Shown one piece after another: positions 1-6,349 of a stretch of 7,994 bases of DNA. How positions within the stretch are numbered: the first letter of the stretch is position 1; each line of letters starts with the position of its first letter. The notes beneath the pieces are model-generated. The model saw only the letters and a program-made list of their open reading frames with translations. It made no database searches and had not been told where the DNA came from. Origin of the DNA: Verrucomicrobiota bacterium (lineage in GTDB: Bacteria; Verrucomicrobiota; Verrucomicrobiia; Verrucomicrobiales; DEV007); contig JAQCER010000110.1 of the NCBI GenBank assembly GCA_027618625.1, positions 1-7,994 of the forward strand, written 5' to 3'. The position numbers were made by a program, and so were the translations under genes.

Positions 1-153
1 AACCCATGGCGCTACTCACCGATCGCCGACCGCCTGAAAACCGCACCCCACCTCGCCAGCTTCGATCCATCAGCGGCCCCCACATTTACCTGGCCCCAGG
101 CCGTTCTCGACGCGTTCCAAAATGAGGAAGCCCGCCGCGCAGCAGGCGAGTGA
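1..153 (+). CDS. C-terminal end of an unrecognised protein (partial)
   Basis: Reading from base 1 in frame 1 gives 50 codons without interruption, ending in TGA at 151-153. The start lies outside the window. The residues begin NPWRYSPIADRL and end EEARRAAGE, with a TFTWPQAVLDAFQ stretch between that reads like an ordinary soluble C-terminal helix. I do not recognise the family. The frame is supported by its reasonable amino-acid composition and by its stop lying just 6 bp from the stop of the convergent yidD gene, a typical tail-to-tail arrangement. No terminator hairpin with a T-run is visible in the gap, so transcripts of the two genes may overlap. It could also be the end of a degraded gene. 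Confidence 0.5.
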   Translation, partial: NPWRYSPIADRLKTAPHLASFDPSAAPTFTWPQAVLDAFQNEEARRAAGE

Positions 154-159
154 CTGCAC

Positions 160-669
160 TTAGTGTCGACGATCTGATAGCTCGGCGGGGTCGACTTTCA
201 CTGAGTGAAAGCTGCAAGCCTCCTCCGTCTCGCGATCGCACGGATGAGCCGAATACAGGGTGCCTTGATCAAAGTCGCGGCAGCCTTGTTGAGCGGCGTT
301 CAGTGTTTCTTCGGGATTTTTGCCTTCGGCCACGAGGCGGCCTTTGCGATTGACCAGGACAGCTCCGTTGGTCGTAAGCGCATGGGCTCGCCAGGCATCC
401 GGTGGCAAAGCAAAACCGAGGATGTGCCTCCACAGAATCTGTGAGGGAACGTGATCGAGGCCGTAGCCACCCCATGGATGGCAACGCAGGATTCGGAGGC
501 AAGCCAGGCTACTCCCTTTGAGGAAACCGTGCGTCTGCAACGCGCGAATGGCGAACTGTGAGCACGATGGATCGTAGCGACAACTGCCTTTACCACCAGA
601 GAACCAGCGTTTGATCGGTGCGACCGCCCACTGATAAATCCTGATGAGAACGATGCAAAGATGCTTCAC
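160..669 (-). CDS. yidD: YidD membrane protein insertion efficiency factor with long C-terminal extension
   Basis: YidD is a small membrane-associated protein that assists YidC/Sec-dependent insertion of inner-membrane proteins. Residues 1-77 of this 169-residue product carry the family pattern: an amphipathic N-terminus ([17 protein letters not shown]), the cysteine motif [10 protein letters not shown] (C30, C36), a [19 protein letters not shown] block (C57, C63, HPW) and the closing GGYGLDHVP. Most family members end near 70-90 residues. Here about 90 more residues follow (78-169), soluble, with further cysteines (C130, C144, C152), which I cannot assign. The start codon is GTG at 669-667 with only a weak Shine-Dalgarno (GGGAAG, about 13 nt upstream). 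It lies 48 bp after ruvX and is probably cotranscribed with it. The N-terminal assignment is secure; the extension could be lineage-specific or a fused small domain. Confidence 0.85.
   Translation of the reverse strand: MKHLCIVLIRIYQWAVAPIKRWFSGGKGSCRYDPSCSQFAIRALQTHGFLKGSSLACLRILRCHPWGGYGLDHVPSQILWRHILGFALPPDAWRAHALTTNGAVLVNRKGRLVAEGKNPEETLNAAQQGCRDFDQGTLYSAHPCDRETEEACSFHSVKVDPAELSDRRH
197..213. repeat. Perfect short inverted repeat
   Basis: CTTTCACT-G-AGTGAAAG is a perfect 8-bp stem with a one-base centre. It lies within the last codons of the yidD extension, about 45 bp past the stop of the convergent plus-strand gene. There is no T-run beside it on either strand, so it is a poor intrinsic terminator. 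Two GTCGAC sites lie just before it (near 166 and 190). It may be chance, a protein-binding dyad or part of a weak convergent termination region. Confidence 0.3.
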
Positions 670-717
670 GGCGTCTTATTCTTCCCAATCGAAATCAATT
701 GTGGCGCTCGTTCTTGA

Positions 718-1164
718 TTATTCTTCGTCATTGGTGCCGATCAGTGGCAGCACCTGTTGATCGAGGTAGTCTTGCAAGATGATGCAGGCTGCTGCCTGAT
801 CGATGATTGAACGGCTGTTGCGCACGGTGCGCCCGGCTTCGTGCAGCGAACGTTGTGCTTCGACGGTGCTGAGCCGTTCGTCGACGAAGATGACCTCGAT
901 GCGCTGGTCGATCCGCGAGCGTAGGCGCTCGGTGAAGGCTTTGACTTTGCCGACTGCTGGCCCTTCCGAGCCATCCATCCGCAGCGGCAAGCCCATGACG
1001 ATCTTGTCCACCCGCTTCTCGCGGGCGATCTCGGCGATGCGCGTCTCAGCGCTTTCGACCTTGGCGACATCCACCGTTTCCAGTGGGTGCGCCATCATCC
1101 CCAGATCATCACTGATTGCCAGTCCGATCCTTGCTTCTCCGTAGTCGATGCCCAATGCGCGCAT
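718..1164 (-). CDS. ruvX: RuvX/YqgF family RNase H-fold nuclease
   Basis: A 148-residue product, close to the usual family length. YqgF/RuvX proteins have an RNase H-like fold and are linked to maturation of the 16S rRNA 5' end and to Holliday-junction resolution. The motifs appear in order: ALGIDYGEARIGLA (catalytic D7), IVMGLPLRMDGSEG (residues 55-68), IFVDERLSTVEA (E96) and IIDQAAACIILQDYL (D122), so all the acidic active-site positions are present. The ATG at 1164-1162 is preceded by AAGAAGAG a few bases upstream, a good ribosome binding site. Only 25 bp separate it from the stop of the guanylyltransferase frame and 48 bp from yidD, consistent with an operon. Acts in the cytoplasm. Confidence 0.95.
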   Translation of the reverse strand: MRALGIDYGEARIGLAISDDLGMMAHPLETVDVAKVESAETRIAEIAREKRVDKIVMGLPLRMDGSEGPAVGKVKAFTERLRSRIDQRIEVIFVDERLSTVEAQRSLHEAGRTVRNSRSIIDQAAACIILQDYLDQQVLPLIGTNDEE

Positions 1165-1189
1165 ATTCTCTTCTTGTATGGTGCTTGTG

Positions 1190-2260
1190 TTAGTGAAGCT
1201 CCTTCGGCACTAGATCGACGAGCTTCTTGATGCTGTCGGCGCAGTTCTTGTTGGCTACGAGGATTGCATCGCCGGTTTGCACAATGATGAGATCCTTGAC
1301 GCCCAGCAGGGCGATGTGAGACGGCTGGCGAGAGTAAACAATGTTGCCTGAGGAATCGATTTGGGAAACGGAGCAGTTGGTGTGATTGTCGGCGGCATCG
1401 GTGTCGAGGTAACCTGCAACAGAAAGCCAGCTGCCGATGTCGTCCCAGTCGAAGGTGGCTTCGAGATTGAGCACCCGGGAAGCCTTTTCCATGAGTGCGT
1501 AATCGATCGAAATCTTCGGCAATTCCGGGAACTCTATATTCAGCGCGGTCTCGAGTCTTCCACCATCGCGCAGTCTCCGGATAAAGGCTGCAAGCTCTGG
1601 ACAATGGGAGTCCAGTTCCCTGATAACCGTAGGGATCGACCAGATGAACATGCCTGCGTTCCAGGTGAAATTTCCCTGGCGCAGAAACTCCTCTGCCTGG
1701 GTGGTGTTGGGCTTTTCGCGGAAGCAGTTCACTTCATAAACGGGATCGTCAGATTTTCTGCCTGCGATCTGAGAGGCCTCACCACGCTCGATGTAACCAT
1801 AGCTGGGGCACGGCCAGGTGGGCTTGATGCCAACTGTCACCAGTGCGGCTTCCAGAGCGGCAACTTCTGCAGCGGCTCCGAGGAGCGAACGGAAACTGGC
1901 GGCGGCCTTTACCAGATGATCTGCCGGCAACACCATCATGACGGCGTCCGGATCACGCGCAGCGATGATACCAATGCCCAGAGCGATCGCCGGTGCAGTG
2001 TCACGCTTCGCTGGTTCGGCAACGATGTTCGCGGCTGGTAATTGGGGCAGCGCCTTGCGCACGGCAGGTTCCTGCTCGACATTGGTGAGGACGATGATGT
2101 TCTCGACCGGCACCAGTCCATCGAGGCGATTGACGGTCTGCTCGATGAGGGTCTGGTCATCGAACAGGTTGAGCAACTGCTTGGGGGTGGCATTGCGGCT
2201 GAGCGGCCAGAAGCGGGTGCCGCTCCCTCCGGCTAGAATCAATGCATAGTTCTCGGGCAT
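1190..2260 (-). CDS. manC: Mannose-1-phosphate guanylyltransferase (GDP-mannose pyrophosphorylase)
   Basis: Makes GDP-mannose from mannose-1-phosphate and GTP for polysaccharide or glycoprotein synthesis. From the ATG at 2260 the product has 356 residues, the length of the short form that lacks a C-terminal phosphomannose isomerase domain. It shows the nucleotidyltransferase signature ALILAGGSGTRFWPLSR (residues 6-22) followed by PKQL (K27), the LPADHL motif near 111-116, FREKPN (180-185), WNAGMFIWS (200-208), SIDYALMEKA (251-260) and FDWDDIGSW (270-278). Stop TAA at 1192-1190. The frame is open upstream with no stop, so this may instead be the C-terminal half of a fusion with the SprT-like domain (see the 1190-2983 entry). 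No good Shine-Dalgarno precedes the 2260 ATG (the upstream bases are ACCACC), so the start is uncertain although the domain is not. Confidence 0.85.
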   Translation of the reverse strand: MPENYALILAGGSGTRFWPLSRNATPKQLLNLFDDQTLIEQTVNRLDGLVPVENIIVLTNVEQEPAVRKALPQLPAANIVAEPAKRDTAPAIALGIGIIAARDPDAVMMVLPADHLVKAAASFRSLLGAAAEVAALEAALVTVGIKPTWPCPSYGYIERGEASQIAGRKSDDPVYEVNCFREKPNTTQAEEFLRQGNFTWNAGMFIWSIPTVIRELDSHCPELAAFIRRLRDGGRLETALNIEFPELPKISIDYALMEKASRVLNLEATFDWDDIGSWLSVAGYLDTDAADNHTNCSVSQIDSSGNIVYSRQPSHIALLGVKDLIIVQTGDAILVANKNCADSIKKLVDLVPKELH

Positions 2261-2983
2261 GGTGGTTTTCGGGTGGGGGTGAACGAGGCGGCAGGCAGAA
2301 ACCCAGACCATGGAATTTTTGGTATCGTTATTCTGCCGCAGGTGACTTAGAACGACGCCCTGTTCCAGAGGGATTGGCTTCAGCTGGAAGCGCTCAACGT
2401 ACTTGCCACGATTGTGCGCCTTGCAGCATGCCCAGCAGGCGCTGTAGCGCGGCAATTTCTGCACCCGCAGAACGACATCGGCGCAGGCTGGACATTGGTA
2501 AGCGTAGTTGCGGCGGCGCGGAGTTGACTTGAACGGAAGGGTGTGGCGACTTTTCTCCCCGGGAATCCCGAGGTCGCTGCACGCCCTCCGCCACTCTATT
2601 CCGTGGGCCGCGATGCGCCGCCGCCCTGCGCGCCGGTGCGCGACGAGGTGCGCCAGTTCGTGCTTGAGGATACGGAGAATGACCTCTTCGCCGAAATCTC
2701 CGAGGTTGGTGTTGAGTTCAATGTTAGAGGTGAGGGGGCACGCGGTGCCTGCCGTGGTTTTCAGCCGGGAGTTCCAGTGCACGCGAACGACCGCAGCGAG
2801 AGCGGGAATGGCAAGATCGGTGCTCCACTGTTGTACTAAGGCAGTCAATGCGACGTCAACGCCGACTTGTGGAGGACTCTGTCGTGGCTGTGGCACCGAC
2901 GTTGCCTGTGGAGTTTGCACTGGATCTGGCGCGGCTTCCGGTACGCGTCGACGTTTGCGATCACTCAGAAAATCGAACATCAT
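1190..2983 (-). CDS. SprT-like zinc metallopeptidase in one open frame with the guanylyltransferase
   Basis: The N-terminal part (residues 1-205 from the ATG at 2983) looks like a SprT/SprT-like protein: a helix ending in HELAH (an HExxH zinc site, near residues 108-112), a further conserved HGIEWRRACSDLG block giving the likely third ligand, then a C-terminal zinc ribbon with two Cys pairs (QCPAC and SACWAC). Bacterial SprT-like proteins are poorly characterised. I chose the ATG at 2983 because GGAG lies 7 nt upstream; the frame also contains ATG at 3001 and TTG at 3013. It begins 27 bp after the acetyltransferase stop. The expected end of the peptidase is around QLKPIPLEQG, but no stop occurs and 36 more residues lead into the guanylyltransferase methionine at 2260. 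Either this is a genuine fusion of about 597 residues, or the peptidase stop was lost by substitution, indel or sequencing error. A TAA lies in the +1 frame at 2349-2347. Confidence 0.6.
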   Translation of the reverse strand: MMFDFLSDRKRRRVPEAAPDPVQTPQATSVPQPRQSPPQVGVDVALTALVQQWSTDLAIPALAAVVRVHWNSRLKTTAGTACPLTSNIELNTNLGDFGEEVILRILKHELAHLVAHRRAGRRRIAAHGIEWRRACSDLGIPGEKSRHTLPFKSTPRRRNYAYQCPACADVVLRVQKLPRYSACWACCKAHNRGKYVERFQLKPIPLEQGVVLSHLRQNNDTKNSMVWVSACRLVHPHPKTTMPENYALILAGGSGTRFWPLSRNATPKQLLNLFDDQTLIEQTVNRLDGLVPVENIIVLTNVEQEPAVRKALPQLPAANIVAEPAKRDTAPAIALGIGIIAARDPDAVMMVLPADHLVKAAASFRSLLGAAAEVAALEAALVTVGIKPTWPCPSYGYIERGEASQIAGRKSDDPVYEVNCFREKPNTTQAEEFLRQGNFTWNAGMFIWSIPTVIRELDSHCPELAAFIRRLRDGGRLETALNIEFPELPKISIDYALMEKASRVLNLEATFDWDDIGSWLSVAGYLDTDAADNHTNCSVSQIDSSGNIVYSRQPSHIALLGVKDLIIVQTGDAILVANKNCADSIKKLVDLVPKELH

Positions 2984-3009
2984 TTGACTGCTCCGGAGCA
3001 TTGCCTTTC

Positions 3010-3972
3010 TCAAGCGCCAGTTGAGGGTGCTGCCACAATGGGCGGTGCTGCCACAATGGGGCTGATGGGACGCGCGGCACGCTTGTCCAGAACCCGGTGA
3101 TCTTGATCCTCCAGCGCCACCAGAGAATGTGGCGGAACACTCTTCATGAGGAATACGTTACCGCCAATGGTGCTGCCCTGACCAATGACCGTATCGCCGC
3201 CGAGCACCGTGGCATTCGGATAGATCGTCACATCGTCTTCGACGTCAGGGTGTCTCTTGATGCCCTTAACAATGTGGCCCTCCCCATCTTTCGGAAGGCT
3301 GCGCGCACCAAGAGTGACGCCGTGGTAAAGCTTGACCCGCGATCCGATAACGCACGTCTCCCCGATCACGACACCCGTGCCGTGATCAATGAAGAAATGC
3401 GACCCAATCTGCGCCCCGGGGTGAATGTCGATACCGGTCTTCTCGTGCGCCCACTCGGTCATCATGCGTGGCAGCAATGGCACGTCTGCCTTGTAAAGCA
3501 CATGGGCCAGTCGCTGGATCGCGATGGCCTCGATGCAGGGGTAGGACAGAATGATTTCTTCGATCGACTTCGCAGCAGGGTCGCCTTCATACGCCGCCTG
3601 CACATCGGTGCTGAGAATACTCCTAATCTGTGGCAGATCATGCAGAAAATTGCACACGACCTTATGCGCGAGATCGGCCGTTTCCTGTTTGCTTACGGAT
3701 TCATCCATGCGGCTCCGCAAGCTGCGGTTGACCTCCAGGCGCAGGCGCTCAAGAATGCTGCCCATGCGTTCGGCGATGACCATCTCCGTTTCGTTCGAGC
3801 ACAGTGCGTGCTCCTCAAAAAACCCGGGGAAAAGGATGCGCAACAGCTCCTCGCAGATGTCTGGCACGGCGCGCTTCGATGGGTAGTTGGCTCCATCAAT
3901 ATTGTTAATCCCTCCAGCTTCCTGGTAGGACTTCAGGAGCTCATCAACGATCTGTTTTTGTTCGCAATCCAT
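3010..3972 (-). CDS. cysE: Serine O-acetyltransferase (CysE/EpsC type)
   Basis: Transfers acetyl from acetyl-CoA to L-serine, giving O-acetylserine for cysteine synthesis in the cytoplasm. From the ATG at 3972 it has 320 residues: a helical N-terminal domain (to about 180), then a left-handed beta-helix of hexapeptide repeats. Active-site elements are visible: GIDIHPGAQIG, FIDHGTGVVIGET (the Asp-His pair), LYHGVTLGA and KRHP (second catalytic His). The closing VPPHSLVALEDQDHRV matches the family. The same frame extends upstream to a TTG at 4029, adding 19 residues. I prefer 3972 because a good -10 box (TATAAT) lies within that extra part, though the ribosome binding site (AAGAA) is close and weak. 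The extreme C-terminus carries a duplicated PPIVAA-type tail from an 18-bp tandem repeat. Stop TGA at 3012-3010, 27 bp before the SprT-like start. Confidence 0.92.
   Translation of the reverse strand: MDCEQKQIVDELLKSYQEAGGINNIDGANYPSKRAVPDICEELLRILFPGFFEEHALCSNETEMVIAERMGSILERLRLEVNRSLRSRMDESVSKQETADLAHKVVCNFLHDLPQIRSILSTDVQAAYEGDPAAKSIEEIILSYPCIEAIAIQRLAHVLYKADVPLLPRMMTEWAHEKTGIDIHPGAQIGSHFFIDHGTGVVIGETCVIGSRVKLYHGVTLGARSLPKDGEGHIVKGIKRHPDVEDDVTIYPNATVLGGDTVIGQGSTIGGNVFLMKSVPPHSLVALEDQDHRVLDKRAARPISPIVAAPPIVAAPSTGA
3026..3061. repeat. 18-bp tandem duplication in the acetyltransferase tail
   Basis: Two head-to-tail copies of an 18-bp unit (GGTGCTGCCACAATGGGC on the plus strand) lie at 3026-3043 and 3044-3061 and differ at one position. 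The unit is a multiple of three, so it repeats six residues in frame (PIVAAP twice) just before the stop codon, downstream of the conserved part of the enzyme. It looks like a recent slippage duplication in an unconstrained tail. Confidence 0.8.
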
Positions 3973-3988
3973 GCGTTCTTGAAAAGTG

Positions 3989-4016
3989 ATTATACTGGCG
4001 TTCTGCTGCGAGTGAA
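3989..4016 (-). promoter_or_regulatory. Candidate sigma70-type promoter for the cysE-sprT-manC-ruvX-yidD run
   Basis: On the minus strand TTCACT (4016-4011) and TATAAT (3994-3989) are separated by 16 bp. This would start transcription about 10 bases before the ATG at 3972. The -10 match is perfect and the -35 matches TTGACA at 4 of 6. Its position inside the longer TTG-started frame argues for the shorter acetyltransferase. Sequence match only. Confidence 0.45.
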
Positions 4017-4079
4017 TCGTTTTTTTCAATAATAAGATGCGTGCGGAGAATCTGATCGTTTGCAGTGGAAATCGCCCCT

Positions 4080-4091
4080 CAGACTAGTCTG
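4080..4091. promoter_or_regulatory. 12-bp perfect palindrome upstream of cysE
   Basis: CAGACTAGTCTG is a perfect palindrome in the gap between the transpeptidase stop (4139) and the acetyltransferase. It lies 64 bp upstream of the candidate -35 box and could be an operator half-site pair. No T-run follows on either strand, so it is not a convincing terminator for the transpeptidase gene. Chance is not excluded. Confidence 0.25.
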
Positions 4092-4138
4092 TCCATTTTG
4101 CGATTTTGCAGGTACAATTATTGCTGTGTTAGGATCGT

Positions 4139-5275
4139 TCAGCGCAGTACGCGCTCGGTGGCAGGGCGCGCTGGCATGACTTGTATCGCCGGTACTTCTG
4201 GCAGTGGACTCGGCACATAGGCGGGCACCGGATAAATGAAAAGGTAACTGCCCGGTCGCAACTTCTGCAGCACTTCCGGCAAATCATCCGCTGACACTAC
4301 AGGACAGCCGTGGCTCCTGCCGATGCGGGGAACTCCCAGCTCAATCTGATTTTCGAGAATCGTTTTGTAAGAAACGTACCACGCGGAATGAAGGACTAAA
4401 TGCTGCTTGTAGGTCAAGTCATTGATGTCCTTCTGCAGGCCGTGCAGACGAATGGAAGGCCCGTGCTCGCCACCGTAGTGCGTCCCCACTCGATACAGTC
4501 CGGGGCTGCTCTGCAGTGAGCCGGGAACATTCGAATAAGACTGGAGGTAGAGCTCGCCACTGTGGTGACCATGCGCGACGAGGTGACGGCTTTCTTCCCC
4601 GGTGCGGGGATTGTAGATCGCCAGCCGACGGTCAAAGGATGGCAGGGTGAAGTCGATGATGGCCAGCATCTTCACTTTGGACAGATGGACTCCCTGCTGG
4701 CGCAGAGCCTTCTTCGCCGCAGCGTAAGCGAGCGCCATGTCACTTTCCTTTGCCCGATACTCGGCTTCGCCACCGAGCAAGTTCAGGACGGTTGTGCGAG
4801 CCTCTGCTTCGGTGATCGGAGGAGGCATCTCGTTTGCTGCGGGTTCAGTAGCAGGTGCGTGGTCCGCGACTTCGCTGAGGAGGACTTCATTCGCCGGCGT
4901 AGCGGTCTCGATCGGCTGTGGCTGAGGCGGCGCTTCAAGCATGGGTCGCTTGTCTGCTGACGCTGGAGAAGCGGGAGGCGTGTCAAGAACCGTCTCAGGA
5001 CGTGAAGCCTCTCCAGAATTCAGCGGAGGGAACGGTAGCAGCGCCAGCGTCTCAATCGATATCGGCGTCTTCCTTTTCGCTGCGGCGAGAGGAGCCACCC
5101 CCAGCTGTGCCACGATCTGCTCGTCATTCCAAGCGCTCGGCTCCAGCTCCTGGCTGAGTTCCAGAGGATCGGCGAGATTCGCCTCATGACTGGACGACGT
5201 CGCATGACGCGCAAGCCCACTTGCGAGTATCAGAACAGCGAGGATTCCTCCCCACCTTGGAACAGATAACTTCAT
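4139..5275 (-). CDS. Secreted L,D-transpeptidase-like protein (YkuD_2 family)
   Basis: A 378-residue protein. Residues 1-22 are a likely signal peptide (KLSVPRWGG then a hydrophobic run ILAVLILASGLA), so it should act in the periplasm or cell envelope. Residues 30-165 are low-complexity, rich in Pro, Ala and Glu, with no recognisable fold. From about 180 to 350 the sequence matches the murein L,D-transpeptidase catalytic-domain family: HGHHSGELYLQSYSNVPGS (235-253), SSPGLYRVGTHY, SIRLHGL (274-280), LVLHSAWYVS (H296) and GRSHGCPVV (319-327), with C324 the expected nucleophile. Such enzymes form or edit peptide cross-links in peptidoglycan or anchor proteins to it; the exact activity of this subfamily is not well established. 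A proline-rich tail follows (350-378). The ATG at 5275 has no close Shine-Dalgarno (GGAG is about 15 nt upstream). Probably its own transcription unit, 166 bp before the acetyltransferase ATG. Confidence 0.88.
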   Translation of the reverse strand: MKLSVPRWGGILAVLILASGLARHATSSSHEANLADPLELSQELEPSAWNDEQIVAQLGVAPLAAAKRKTPISIETLALLPFPPLNSGEASRPETVLDTPPASPASADKRPMLEAPPQPQPIETATPANEVLLSEVADHAPATEPAANEMPPPITEAEARTTVLNLLGGEAEYRAKESDMALAYAAAKKALRQQGVHLSKVKMLAIIDFTLPSFDRRLAIYNPRTGEESRHLVAHGHHSGELYLQSYSNVPGSLQSSPGLYRVGTHYGGEHGPSIRLHGLQKDINDLTYKQHLVLHSAWYVSYKTILENQIELGVPRIGRSHGCPVVSADDLPEVLQKLRPGSYLFIYPVPAYVPSPLPEVPAIQVMPARPATERVLR

Positions 5276-5428
5276 AGATTCGTCGCCAAACTCCTCAAAC
5301 GATCGAGTCTTGACCGATTTTCACCATAATCAATATGGAAACCATACTATAAATCAGACCTCGCGCTGGAGCGCAAGAAGTTATTCGCCTCAATTCACAG
5401 TGAGCTTCCGTTGGCCTTTCGGCTCCGT
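5276..5428 (-). promoter_or_regulatory. AT-rich upstream region of the transpeptidase gene with CCATA/TATGG half-sites
   Basis: The 153-bp gap between the RNase H-like stop and the transpeptidase ATG includes an AT-rich stretch (about 5317-5360) where the promoter most likely sits. It contains CCATA at 5324-5328, its inverse TATGG at 5334-5338, and another CCATA at 5342-5346: a spaced dyad plus one half-site. TATAGT on the minus strand (5352-5347) is a possible -10 box, but I see no -35 at good spacing. A small GCGC-TGGA-GCGC hairpin lies near 5364-5375 without a T-run. No gene is visible here. Confidence 0.25.
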
Positions 5429-5986
5429 TCAGGGTGCTTCCCAGTCGACATCGACTTTCTGCACGTTGCCAAACCGATCGATGTAGCGGACAAAGCCGTT
5501 TTCGACCCCAAATTCGTGCACCAACTTGGTCACTTTGACGTCAAAACAGCAGTACTCGGCAATTTTCATGATCTCCCCCTGCTGCCACCAGCGGATGGCA
5601 TCGATGCCGTCAGCCGATTTTCCCGCGCCGAGACAGGCCGAAGCGATGGACTCCAGTTTGAGCCGATGGCCGAGCTTTTCCTCAATATCGACCATCATAT
5701 CCAGGCTGCGGGTCGCCGGGGCGATGTCCCAGGTCGAATATCCCATCAGCACCTCGTAGTCGAACGAAACGTGGTTGTAGCCGATTACCAGGTCCGCAGT
5801 CATGATTTCCTCGATGAGCGCCGACGCTTCCTCTTCTGGATAAATGATGTATTCCCGCTTTGCCGAACTGTACGTGACACCCACGGACATGCCCATACGC
5901 GCCTTATGGGCCCAACCCCCGACATCATTTGCCGAGCGTCGGGTCTCTAGATCGAAGTAAACGAAATTGCGGCCAGCCACAGGCAC
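5429..5986 (-). CDS. RNase H-fold exonuclease-like protein (YprB/RNase_H_2-like)
   Basis: A 185-residue stand-alone domain with DnaQ-like/RNase H-like 3'-5' exonuclease motifs: YFDLET (D12, E14), the middle block LVIGYNHVSFDYEVL (N71, D76), SLDMMVDIEEKLGHRLKLESIA (D96), and the third block GEIMKIAEYCCFDVKVT (Y145, D149). GVGKS-like GAGKSADGIDAIRWWQQG (120-137) is typical of the family and is not a P-loop. These proteins occur alone or fused to helicases; the substrate is unknown, with single-stranded DNA or RNA likely. The longest frame starts at GTG 5986, but the GTG at 5980 (residue 3) has AGGGG at better spacing (about 7-8 nt) and is probably the real start. Stop TGA at 5431-5429. Apparently a separate transcription unit. 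Confidence 0.8.
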   Translation of the reverse strand: MPVAGRNFVYFDLETRRSANDVGGWAHKARMGMSVGVTYSSAKREYIIYPEEEASALIEEIMTADLVIGYNHVSFDYEVLMGYSTWDIAPATRSLDMMVDIEEKLGHRLKLESIASACLGAGKSADGIDAIRWWQQGEIMKIAEYCCFDVKVTKLVHEFGVENGFVRYIDRFGNVQKVDVDWEAP

Positions 5987-6324
5987 ACCCCTGCCAAAGC
6001 CAGCCGCGGCCGTCCAGTAAAAACCGCTTCACTTGCAGCCGAGGCCGCATTTGATGAGGCCTTCGGTGGCGACGCTAAATAATGGATAGCCAGAGCCAAG
6101 ACGAGCGATTCCTAGTCGTAGTCGATCTTGGACACTGGCGAAGAATTGAAGCGGTTCCGTAATGCCAAGCAGCGTATCGTTCGACCCGCGCAACCGTTTG
6201 AGTGTTTTCGCGCCGGGCGGATAGCTCGCTCGGGTGCATCAAAGGCGAATCTCGAGCATGATATCATAAGTCTCTGACTATAAATATGTCTTAAACGAAA
6301 AACCCTTCACACGAACAATGCAAC
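5987..6324. other. Intergenic stretch with no assignable gene
   Basis: Between the RNase H-like gene and the transposase there is no open frame of good quality. The minus strand is open for 69 codons from 6238 to the TGA at 6031-6029 (reading, for example, ITEPLQFFASVQDRLRLGIA and ending IKCGLGCK), but it has no ATG and no ribosome binding site. The plus strand has a 26-codon frame from ATG 6082 to TAA 6162 containing RFLVVVDLGHWRRIE, also without a ribosome binding site. From about 6245 the DNA becomes AT-rich, with ATGATATCAT (a 10-bp palindrome at 6259-6268) and a TATAAATAT run near 6280-6290 that could hold a promoter for the transposase. The two short frames could be remnants of decayed genes or part of a dispersed repeat. 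Confidence 0.35.
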
Positions 6325-6327
6325 TTG

Positions 6328-6349
6328 TTACTGTTCTTAAGAACAGTAA
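6328..6349. repeat. 22-bp perfect palindrome at the transposase start
   Basis: The 11-bp arm TTACTGTTCTT is followed at once by its exact complement, with no loop, ending on the A of the transposase ATG (6349-6351). A perfect dyad of this length is unlikely by chance. It could be an operator that represses the transposase, an RNA hairpin that hides its start codon, or part of the element's terminal structure. IS91-type elements use a palindrome near an end and GAAC/CTTG-type target sites, and both GAAC (inside the palindrome) and CTTG (just before it) occur here. The role is inferred. Confidence 0.6.

Noticed and set aside
1361..2041. 226-codon plus-strand open frame opposite the guanylyltransferase
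   Set aside because: Antisense shadow of a gene with clear catalytic motifs; no motif or ribosome binding site of its own.
3097..4032. 311-codon open frame on the plus strand opposite the serine acetyltransferase
   Set aside because: It is the mirror frame of a strongly supported gene; the product has no recognisable motif and an unusual composition. Codon bias of the real gene keeps the antisense frame open.
4080..4091. Intrinsic terminator for the transpeptidase gene at the CAGACTAGTCTG palindrome
   Set aside because: The stem is short, has no loop and no T-run on the minus strand.
5548..5640. P-loop ATPase motif (GAGKSADG) in the RNase H-like protein
   Set aside because: It lacks the spacing and following features of a Walker A/B pair and lies in a segment that is conserved in RNase H-like exonucleases of this type.
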